12,793 nucleotides of DNA, from positions 1 to 12,793 of the forward strand of contig VEPB01000529.1 of assembly GCA_012026715.1 (NCBI GenBank). The letters run 5' to 3'. The DNA comes from Methylococcaceae bacterium (GTDB lineage Bacteria > Pseudomonadota > Gammaproteobacteria > Methylococcales > Methylococcaceae). The position numbers were made by a program, and so were the translations under genes. Below the pieces are notes generated by a model. The model saw only the letters and a program-made list of their open reading frames with translations. It made no database searches and was not told the origin of the DNA. Shown here in pieces: positions 7,517 through 12,793 of the stretch (the stretch's first letter is position 1; each line of letters starts with the position of its first letter).

Positions 7517-8263
7517 ATGAAAACTCATCAACTCATCACGGTTATCGGAGCCTCGCTGCTGCTGGGCGCCTGCGCGACTCCGCCCAAAGACGTCGCGTCG
7601 GTGGACGCGAAGATCGCCAGCCTCACCGATAGCGACTTCGGCCAGTTCATCTACCACCACGCCAAGGCCGAGGAACATTTGGCCCATCTGCGCAAGGTGC
7701 GCCAATACTGGGCCGACGACCATTATTGGAACATCGATACGGAAAAGTGCGCGGCGGACGCGGAAGCCAAATACGCCGAGGAACACAAGCTGGCGGAGGA
7801 AGCCCTGATTCGCTGGCACGACAAGTGCGACCGTCACGAGGAAATCTGCCAGCGTCTCGACGCGCTGGAACTGATGCACGGCAAGCCGCTGATGCCTCTG
7901 GCTTACTTCGATACCGGCAGTTCCGTGCCGAAGTCGCTGGAGCAGAAGCACATCGACGCGTTGATCAAGATGGCCAAGGACAATCCCAATTTGACGGTGG
8001 ATCTGGTGGGTTACACCGATACCGTTGGTAAGTCGCACGCCAACAAGCACCTGGCAGAACGCCGCGCTGACGCCGTGAACTCGGAATTGGCGAAGCAGGG
8101 TCTGCCTGCGGCGACGGTGGTGCATGAGGTGGCCGAAGGCGAAGCGCCTGGTCCCGACAACACCCCCAGCGCCGAAAATCGCAGGGTGGATGCTCGGTTG
8201 CATCACGGCGGCGAGGGCCATCATCATCACGGGCACCACCACCACCATCATCACCACAAGTAG
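7517..8263 (+). CDS. OmpA-family outer-membrane lipoprotein with poly-His tail
   Basis: The 248-residue protein has a lipoprotein signal (MKTHQLITVIGASLLLGAC; lipidated Cys19). Residue +2 after Cys is Ala, which favours the outer membrane. A charged helical region (about 30-125) with two Cys (in EKCAADAEAKYAEEHK and HDKCDRHEEIC, plus one more) precedes the C-terminal OmpA-like peptidoglycan-binding domain, seen in LMPLAYFDTGSSVP, LTVDLVGYTDTVG, LAERRADAV and ENRRVDARL. The D and R residues that contact diaminopimelate are in the usual places. The last 20 residues include 14 histidines in runs of 2, 4 and 8 and end in Lys, which suggests divalent metal binding (inference). AAGGAG (7506-7511) lies 5 bases before the ATG. 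A terminator follows 20 bases after the stop. Confidence 0.9.
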   Translation: MKTHQLITVIGASLLLGACATPPKDVASVDAKIASLTDSDFGQFIYHHAKAEEHLAHLRKVRQYWADDHYWNIDTEKCAADAEAKYAEEHKLAEEALIRWHDKCDRHEEICQRLDALELMHGKPLMPLAYFDTGSSVPKSLEQKHIDALIKMAKDNPNLTVDLVGYTDTVGKSHANKHLAERRADAVNSELAKQGLPAATVVHEVAEGEAPGPDNTPSAENRRVDARLHHGGEGHHHHGHHHHHHHHK

Positions 8264-8283
8264 GCGGGAACGTCTTACCTCGA

Positions 8284-8308
8284 GGTCCACGGATGGACCC
8301 CTTTTTTT
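8284..8308 (+). terminator. Intrinsic terminator after the OmpA-like lipoprotein gene
   Basis: A 6-bp perfect stem (GGTCCA 8284-8289, TGGACC 8294-8299) with a CGGA loop is followed by CC and seven T (8302-8308). It closes the two-gene unit 7045-8263 and separates it from the two-component genes. Confidence 0.85.
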
Positions 8309-8433
8309 CGTTCGAGCCGGTCGGCAGACCCCCGCGTCGATCCGCGCTCCCCGATTCTCTTCAGCCTCTGCCGCTTTCCAAGCCCTGCCGATTGAATCGA
8401 CGAATCGACCGATAGTCTCGGCAACCCGCTAGA

Positions 8434-9171
8434 ATGGTCGCACTCAGCGAAGTTGTGAGCGATCGATCCGTGAACCGCAAACCCCATCTGCTCATCGTCG
8501 AGGACGAACCGGCCATCCGCACCGGTCTGGTGGATGTCTTCGTGTACCACGGCTATCAGGTCGATGCCGCCGTGGATGGTCAGGAAGGACTGCAGAAAGC
8601 CTTGAGCGGACGTTACGACCTGATCTTGCTCGATGTCATGCTGCCGCACCTGAACGGCTTCGAGGTGTGCGAGCGCATCCGCAGCCAGGATCGCAGCCAG
8701 CCCATCGTCATGCTGACGGCCAAGTCGGCCGACGAGGACATTATCCAGGGTCTTTCCCTGGGGGCGGACGACTATGTCGCGAAGCCGTTCTCCGTGGCCC
8801 AGTTGGTGTTGCGGGTGCAGGCGGTGCTGCGGCGCTGCGGGGTCGGTGTCGAACAGGAGCGTCTCATCCGGTTGGGCGGCGAGGTGGAGATCGATACCCG
8901 CAACCTGTCCGGCAGCCGGCAGGGAGCGCCGCTGGCGTTTACCCGGCGCGAGATGGACGTGCTGCTGTATCTCCATGCCAACCGCGATCACGCCGTGCCG
9001 CGCGAGGAACTGTTGGCCAAGGTGTGGGGCTACGGCCGCAATCTGGACATCGAAACCCGCACCGTGGACATCCACGTCGCCAAGCTGCGCCGCAAGATCG
9101 AACCGGCGCCAGCGGAGCCCCGCTACCTGGTGACGGTGCGCGGGGCCGGCTACCGGTTGCTGATCGATTGA
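8434..9171 (+). CDS. OmpR/PhoB-type response regulator
   Basis: A two-component DNA-binding regulator. The receiver domain (about residues 17-130) has the acidic pair in LIVEDE (E23, D24), the phospho-acceptor Asp67 in LILLDVMLP, the switch Thr95 in MLTAKS and Lys117 in YVAKPFS. The C-terminal winged-helix domain (about 150-245) is recognisable from FTRREMDVLLYLHAN, VWGY, TRTVDIHVAKLRRKIE and the final VRGAGYRLL. The start is uncertain: the ATG at 8434 has no ribosome-binding site and overlaps a TAGAAT box, while GTG codons at 8455 and 8470 would give the short N-terminus usual in this family. The kinase gene starts 4 bases after its stop, so the two are a cognate pair. The target genes are not known from the sequence. 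Confidence 0.93.
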   Translation: MVALSEVVSDRSVNRKPHLLIVEDEPAIRTGLVDVFVYHGYQVDAAVDGQEGLQKALSGRYDLILLDVMLPHLNGFEVCERIRSQDRSQPIVMLTAKSADEDIIQGLSLGADDYVAKPFSVAQLVLRVQAVLRRCGVGVEQERLIRLGGEVEIDTRNLSGSRQGAPLAFTRREMDVLLYLHANRDHAVPREELLAKVWGYGRNLDIETRTVDIHVAKLRRKIEPAPAEPRYLVTVRGAGYRLLID

Positions 9172-9175
9172 GACC

Positions 9176-11272
9176 ATGGGCAAGGGTCCGGCCGGGCGTG
9201 AGTTGATTCGGCTGCGGCTGTTGCTGGGTGGATTTTTCCTGGCATTGGCGATTCCCACCGCGCTCTTGGTGGAGCGAGCCAACGACGAGCTGAAGTGGGA
9301 ATCCATGCACCAGCACCGTTTGCTGGCTGAGGAACTCGCCGGCCGCATTGACCGGCGGCTGGCCCAATGGATCCAGACCGAGCAGGCACGCAGCTTCGCC
9401 GACTATGGATTCCTGACGGCCACCGGCAACACCGCCGCCAATTTTGTGCAGCGTTCACCTTTGGCGGGCTTTCCGCCCTCGTCTGCCGTCCCTGGCCTGC
9501 TGGGCTATTTCCAGGTGGATGCCGAAGGCCGGTTCAGCTCGCCGGTGTTGCCGGGATCCGTCGAGCAGGCCGGCCGTTACGGGGTGGCGCGCGAAGAACT
9601 GGCTCAGCGCCGGCAGTTGCAGAACCGGCTGTTGGATATCCTGAGCCGCAATCGCCTGGTGCAGGCGAATCTCGAGGAAATCCGCAGCCCCATACCGCTA
9701 AGACGCGAAGCCGATGACCGCGAGGCCGCCGCCAAACCGCCGACTGTCACGGGCGAGTCTCGGCGGCAGGCGGAGCCGGAAAGCCCAGCCCCGCCGTCTC
9801 AGGCCAATCAGGCGGCGTTCGATGCCTTGAGCAGCGGCAAGCTGGCGGCCGAGGTCAAGGTGGGCCTCGCCGAGCAGCCGCGTTCCGATGCGGCTGCGAT
9901 GAAAACGTCGCCGATGGTGGCGGACAAGAAGGACCGCGCGGAGTGGCAGGCGCCGGCATCGGTCGTAGCGCCCGCTCCGGGCGGCGCTCCCGCGCGCCAG
10001 TTGCGCAAGGAAAAGGGAGTGGTGCCGGAAGCGGTGGAGCGGGCCAAGGGCGAGGCCGGGGCCACTGCGTCGCCGGTTCGCATCACCACCTTCGAAAGCG
10101 AGCTCGATGACTTCGAGTTCAGCCGGCTGGGGAGCGGCCACTTCGTGCTGTTCCGGAAGGTTTGGCGCGATGGCAAGCGCTACATCCAGGGGCTGCTGGT
10201 CGAACCCGGGCCGGCCCTGGAAGCTTGGATCGGTGCGGAGTTCGCCGATACCGCGCTGGCGCACATGAGCCGGCTGACCGTTTCCGTCGGCGGCGAGCCG
10301 CTGGCGACGTTTCGCAATGAGCCTTCGGCCCGCTCTTACTCTGTCGATCCCGGTCAATTGCAGGGCCAACCGCTCTACCGCACCCGGCTGTCGGCGCCGT
10401 TGGCGGATGTCGAGTTGGCGTTTACCGTGGCCGATCTGCCGGCCGGGCCGGGCGTCGCCGTGGTCGGGCTGCTGGCGGTCGTGTTGGCGGCTGTTTTAAC
10501 GGGGGGGTTTACCCTGATGTACCGGCTCGGCCGGCGCCAGATTCGGCTGGCCCGGCAGCAGCAGGATTTCGTGGCGGCCGTCAGCCATGAGCTGAAGACC
10601 CCGTTGACGTCGATCCGCATGTACGGCGAGATGCTGAAGGAAGGCTGGGTCAGCGAGGACAAGAAGCCGGGCTATTACGACTTCATCCACAGCGAAGCCG
10701 AGCGCTTGTCCCGGCTGATCGCCAATGTCCTGCAGCTGGCCCGCATGAGCCGCAACAACCTGCCTCTGGAACTCAAGCCCGTCGCGGTGTCCGAGCTGTT
10801 GGACAGCATCCGTTCCAAGGTCGATACCGCGGTGGAGCGAGCCGGCTTTACCCTGGCTCTCTCCGCCACCCCGGAAGCCGCCGCGGCGACGGTCGAAGCG
10901 GATGCCGACGCTTTCACCCAGATGGTCATCAACCTGGTGGACAACGCCCTCAAGTTCTCGGCGCAGTCCACCACCCGCCGCATCGAGCTTGGTTGCAGCC
11001 TGCGGCGCAATGGCTGGGTGGTGTTCTCGGTGCGCGACTACGGGCCGGGGGTACCCAAAGACCAGGCCCGCAAAATCTTTCAGCTGTTCTATCGCATGGA
11101 AAACGAATTGACCCGGCAGACGGTGGGTACCGGCATCGGCCTGGCTTTGGTGCAGCGGCTGGCGCAGGCGATGGGCGGCAAGGTGGATCTGGTCAATCGC
11201 GAGCCCGGTGCCGAATTTCAGTTGGCGTTTCCCGCGGTGGAGCCCGGATCTCTCGGCGCGCCGAAATCGTGA
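9176..11272 (+). CDS. Membrane sensor histidine kinase with large periplasmic domain
   Basis: A 698-residue partner kinase of the preceding regulator. One membrane helix is near the N-terminus (LLLGGFFLALAIPTALLV, about 13-32) and the second is near 425-447 (VAVVGLLAVVLAAVLTGGF), leaving about 390 residues in the periplasm. The cytoplasmic part has the H-box SHELKTPLTSI with phospho-acceptor His471, the N-box NLVDNALKFS (from about 586), the G1 box DYGPGVP (about 621), an F-box (FQLFYRME) and the G2 box GTGIGLAL (about 651). No HAMP domain is obvious; a short linker joins helix 2 to the dimerisation helix. Inside the periplasmic region, residues about 170-300 are rich in Ala, Pro, Glu, Lys and Arg and look disordered. 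The folded-looking parts on either side match no sensor domain I can name. The ATG follows the regulator stop by 4 bases, implying translational coupling. Confidence 0.93.
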   Translation: MGKGPAGRELIRLRLLLGGFFLALAIPTALLVERANDELKWESMHQHRLLAEELAGRIDRRLAQWIQTEQARSFADYGFLTATGNTAANFVQRSPLAGFPPSSAVPGLLGYFQVDAEGRFSSPVLPGSVEQAGRYGVAREELAQRRQLQNRLLDILSRNRLVQANLEEIRSPIPLRREADDREAAAKPPTVTGESRRQAEPESPAPPSQANQAAFDALSSGKLAAEVKVGLAEQPRSDAAAMKTSPMVADKKDRAEWQAPASVVAPAPGGAPARQLRKEKGVVPEAVERAKGEAGATASPVRITTFESELDDFEFSRLGSGHFVLFRKVWRDGKRYIQGLLVEPGPALEAWIGAEFADTALAHMSRLTVSVGGEPLATFRNEPSARSYSVDPGQLQGQPLYRTRLSAPLADVELAFTVADLPAGPGVAVVGLLAVVLAAVLTGGFTLMYRLGRRQIRLARQQQDFVAAVSHELKTPLTSIRMYGEMLKEGWVSEDKKPGYYDFIHSEAERLSRLIANVLQLARMSRNNLPLELKPVAVSELLDSIRSKVDTAVERAGFTLALSATPEAAAATVEADADAFTQMVINLVDNALKFSAQSTTRRIELGCSLRRNGWVVFSVRDYGPGVPKDQARKIFQLFYRMENELTRQTVGTGIGLALVQRLAQAMGGKVDLVNREPGAEFQLAFPAVEPGSLGAPKS

Positions 11273-11289
11273 TCGCGATCACGATTCGG
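11261..11289. promoter_or_regulatory. Long palindrome across the kinase stop codon, CRP-like half-sites
   Basis: Bases 11265-11286 are a perfect 22-bp palindrome (AATCGTGATCG / CGATCACGATT), extended outward by CCG and CGG with one unpaired A at 11264. Its core is GTGA-N6-TCAC, the half-site arrangement of CRP/FNR-family operators. No T run follows, so it is not a standard intrinsic terminator. It overlaps the last codons and the stop of the kinase gene and faces the long leader of the gene at 11751. It could be a transcription-factor operator or an mRNA-end hairpin. Confidence 0.45.
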
Positions 11290-11634
11290 CAGGCGCGGCC
11301 ACTGGTGTCGCGCAGGCTTTATCGGCATTTCGAATTTATGGTCCGTATTGCCAGGTAGTGAGTTAAACTCCGCGTTGGAAAACGAAGCTCGCGGCTCGCA
11401 AGGCCAAGGGCGGGATGTTTCCGCGTCCCCAGCAGGCCCGGTCCGGGCGGCTTCCCGCAAGGTGCGGGCTTCATCTGCATCCGTAGGAATCTGCAAGGCA
11501 TCCCGACAGGCCGTAGAGTCATCCGCGAGCAAATCCAAGTGGCTTTAAAGTCGCTTGGGCGAGTCGAGCGGCGGCGGGTGCGCTGAAGTCAATGACCGTC
11601 CCGCGAGTGCGGCCGTCAGGCACAGCATTCCTTG

Positions 11635-11649
11635 GGACACTCTGCTTGC
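11635..11649 (+). promoter_or_regulatory. Weak sigma-54-like promoter candidate
   Basis: GGACACTCTGCTTGC resembles the consensus TGGCACG-N4-TTGC, with the -12 part TTGC and the central CAC intact. The -24 part has only one of the two G in register (the GG is one base too far away). It lies about 100 bases before the ATG at 11751. PEP-CTERM and related exported-protein genes are sigma-54 controlled in some bacteria, which is why I note it. Confidence 0.2.
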
Positions 11650-11738
11650 GACGAATTTAGATACGCCTGCACATACCGGGAGGCGCATTCGAAGCGTCGT
11701 CAGGACACGTCTGAAAGTATTGGAATTTGATAACCGTT

Positions 11739-11744
11739 GGAGGG
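11739..11744 (+). promoter_or_regulatory. Ribosome-binding site that sets the start at 11751
   Basis: GGAGGG ends 6 bases before ATG 11751, an ideal spacing. The frame is also open from a TTG at 11727, but that start would put the site inside the gene and spoil the signal peptide, so 11751 is chosen. Confidence 0.75.
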
Positions 11745-11750
11745 ACTTTT

Positions 11751-12554
11751 ATGTATTTCGCAAATCATCAAGTGAGCGGCATTGTTAGTCGTCTGGTTCT
11801 GATAGCAGCCCTATGTGTAAGCAGCGTCGCTGAAGCGAGGTTGCTGGACATTAGAAATGGCCTGATTTTGGATGTCGGTCTGGGCGTGCTCTGGCTGCGA
11901 GATGCCAATCTATTTTTCACCAAATCCGGATCGGGATTGCATCCCGAGACGGCGACCAACCTCGTCAACGACATCATTGAAGCGGTGCCGGAAGTGCTTG
12001 ATGGCCAAGTCGCCCATCAAATTACCAGCAGTGATTTCAATACCAGTAACGGGCAGATGAGTTGGTGGGGAGCCCAGGCTTGGGTCGGTTATCTGAACAG
12101 CATTCACTACAAAGGCTTCGATAACTGGCGTCTGCCCATACTCCGGCCGGTGAACGGGACTGCATTCAACTACACCTTTTCCTGCGATGGAACGACGGAT
12201 TATGGCAAGAACAACACCGCGTTGAATTCAAAGGCCAGTGAATTGGGGCACGTATTTTATAAAGAGTTGGGTAATTTGTCCGACCTCGATACCGCGTGCG
12301 TCCCGCGCCAAACCGGCTACGGAGTGACCAACAGTGGTCCTTTCCGTAATTTGGAGAGTGGCCTCTATTGGACTGGAACGGACTTTGAACTCTATTTCGA
12401 GAATGCATGGCACTTCCATACCGACAATGGTGGCCAGGGTAATGACTATAAGGGAGTCCAGTTCTACGTCTGGCCGGTAGCTGATCTGAACCTGCACTGG
12501 CCGCCGCGACATTGCAGGAAGTGTTGGGGCTCCAAGTCGCACGGGAAGCATTAG
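11751..12554 (+). CDS. Secreted DUF1566 (Lcl-like) domain protein
   Basis: A 267-residue exported protein. The signal peptide is MYFANHQVSGIVSRLVLIAALCVSS with a likely cut near VAEA. The mature part shows the pattern of secreted DUF1566-type proteins: GLGVLWLRDANLF, a WWGAQAWVGYL segment, GFDNWRLP, a region around ELGHVFYKELG, YWTGTDFE, AWHFHTDNGGQGN and VQFYVWPVAD. Function is unknown; such proteins often end in a PEP-CTERM sorting signal, but none is present here. After VWPVADLN the tail turns into Trp/Cys/His/Lys-rich sequence of low quality, while another frame stays open from 12485, so the true C-terminus may be altered by a frameshift. By count, 12121-12240 is 52% G+C against 67% for 9001-9120, so this gene is distinctly AT-richer than the neighbouring kinase pair and may be a recent acquisition. 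Confidence 0.75.
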   Translation: MYFANHQVSGIVSRLVLIAALCVSSVAEARLLDIRNGLILDVGLGVLWLRDANLFFTKSGSGLHPETATNLVNDIIEAVPEVLDGQVAHQITSSDFNTSNGQMSWWGAQAWVGYLNSIHYKGFDNWRLPILRPVNGTAFNYTFSCDGTTDYGKNNTALNSKASELGHVFYKELGNLSDLDTACVPRQTGYGVTNSGPFRNLESGLYWTGTDFELYFENAWHFHTDNGGQGNDYKGVQFYVWPVADLNLHWPPRHCRKCWGSKSHGKH

Positions 12555-12622
12555 AAACAAGCTTCGGGGATCGTTCAAACCGGGACCGTCGTTCCGGTCA
12601 GTGGCGATTTGCAGGTATAGGG

Positions 12623-12793
12623 TTATTCATTTTCGCAGGCTATCGGTTTGCCGTGTGTGCCGGTTGTTATAACCGGCGCACCGGCCTGCCTCAACGTCGA
12701 TGGAAAATACGCGGCATCGGCGGAAACGGCCGCTAAGTTCACCGGCCGCAGGGCATCCGTTTCGATCTGCCCGATTTTCGCCCCTGCTTCAGC
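12623..12793 (-). CDS. Possible C-terminal end of a minus-strand gene entering from the right
   Basis: Read on the minus strand, the frame is open from the window edge to a TAA at 12623-12625 and gives 56 residues of balanced composition, including GQIETDALRPVNLAAV, DAAYFPSTLRQAG and APVITTGTHGKPIACENE at its end. I do not recognise the family. Its composition looks more protein-like than the competing plus-strand frames, but 56 codons can stay open by chance in G+C-rich DNA. If real, it converges with the DUF1566-like gene. Confidence 0.25.
   Translation of the reverse strand, partial: AEAGAKIGQIETDALRPVNLAAVSADAAYFPSTLRQAGAPVITTGTHGKPIACENE
12655..12681 (+). repeat. Strong inverted repeat (hairpin)
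   Basis: GTGTGCCGGTT (12655-12665) pairs with AACCGGCGCAC (12671-12681) around a 5-base GTTAT loop. In plus-strand RNA all 11 pairs form, one as U-G; in minus-strand RNA that position is a C-A mismatch. No T run follows. Confidence 0.6.

Larger units (their letters stand above)
11273..11750. other. 478-base non-coding leader with several hairpins
   Basis: No reading frame here looks coding; the frames are short, with biased composition. Seen structures are GCCCG-gtc-CGGGC at 11436-11448, CCCGCA-agg-TGCGGG at 11454-11468, and a 10-bp stem with two G-U pairs and a TTAA loop at 11535-11558. A sigma-54-like sequence lies at 11635-11649. I compared the stretch by eye with consensus features of c-di-GMP-I, cobalamin, glycine, fluoride, tetrahydrofolate and molybdenum-cofactor riboswitches and found no match. 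It may be a long structured 5' leader or an intergenic non-coding RNA; neither is proven. Confidence 0.35.
12555..12793. other. Right-edge region without a confident gene
   Basis: Plus-strand frames are broken by stops or Arg-rich. The frame starting at 12485 (see the DUF1566-like gene) runs to 12736 but degenerates into basic sequence. The most striking element is the hairpin at 12655-12681. A minus-strand frame open from the right edge is listed separately. Confidence 0.4.

Noticed and set aside
8201..8260. Poly-His run as a cloning tag or vector artefact
   Set aside because: The run is interrupted by Gly, uses mixed codons and ends in Lys before its own terminator in native-looking context.
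7499..8290. Minus-strand frame of 263 codons opposite the OmpA-like gene
   Set aside because: Its Val/Met-rich start is only the complement of the His codons; no ribosome-binding site or family features.
8275..9348. Minus-strand frame of 357 codons opposite the response regulator
   Set aside because: Antisense to receiver and winged-helix domains with all motifs on the plus strand.
11380..11480. c-di-GMP-I riboswitch before the DUF1566-like gene
   Set aside because: Only fragments such as CGCAAGGCC recall the consensus; the conserved core segments and their order are missing.
11348..11548. Short plus-strand frames in the leader (11348-11548 and 11555-11788)
   Set aside because: Ser/Ala/Arg-rich, without ribosome-binding sites; the second overlaps the signal peptide of the DUF1566-like gene in another frame.

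Overview
The window is G+C-rich, densely packed bacterial chromosomal DNA, most likely from a gammaproteobacterium. A methanotroph-like relative (Methylococcales or similar) is a guess from the gene mix: citramalate synthase, a B12-dependent ribonucleotide reductase, a TIGR04073-type exosortase-associated protein and a secreted DUF1566-type protein. I see no rRNA, tRNA, CRISPR array, transposase or integrase.

Layout. Positions 1-1149 (+) hold most of a SufS cysteine desulfurase whose N-terminus lies outside the window. It ends at a good intrinsic terminator (1177-1211) that separates it from the converging gene. The minus-strand block 1225-6692 reads, in transcription order, citramalate synthase CimA (6692-5127), a DUF2076 protein with an acidic tail (4931-4302) and a class II, adenosylcobalamin-dependent ribonucleotide reductase NrdJ (4065-1225). 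The gaps of about 200 bases or more between them suggest separate transcription units rather than a tight operon. A 352-base divergent gap (6693-7044) follows.

The plus-strand block begins with two exported proteins in a likely operon (7045-8263): a TIGR04073-family protein and an OmpA-like lipoprotein with a natural poly-histidine C-terminus. A strong terminator closes it (8284-8308). Next comes a two-component system (8434-11272), an OmpR/PhoB-type regulator four bases ahead of a histidine kinase with a very large, partly low-complexity periplasmic region. A perfect 22-bp palindrome with CRP-like half-sites lies across the kinase stop codon. After it is a 478-base non-coding stretch with several hairpins, then an AT-richer gene for a secreted DUF1566-like protein (11751-12554). 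The last 239 bases hold no confident gene; a minus-strand reading frame entering from the right edge is possible.

How the parts may work together. SufS, CimA and NrdJ are housekeeping enzymes for Fe-S assembly, isoleucine precursor supply and deoxynucleotide supply. The right half is an envelope module: two exported proteins, a sensor-regulator pair with a large periplasmic sensor, and a secreted protein behind a long structured leader. A functional link among these is inferred from position only. I found no clear-cut new multi-gene system. The points most worth a second look are the poly-His OmpA lipoprotein with its TIGR04073 partner, the palindrome plus long leader at 11261-11750, the duplicated C-terminal module of NrdJ, and the unusual end of the DUF1566-like gene.
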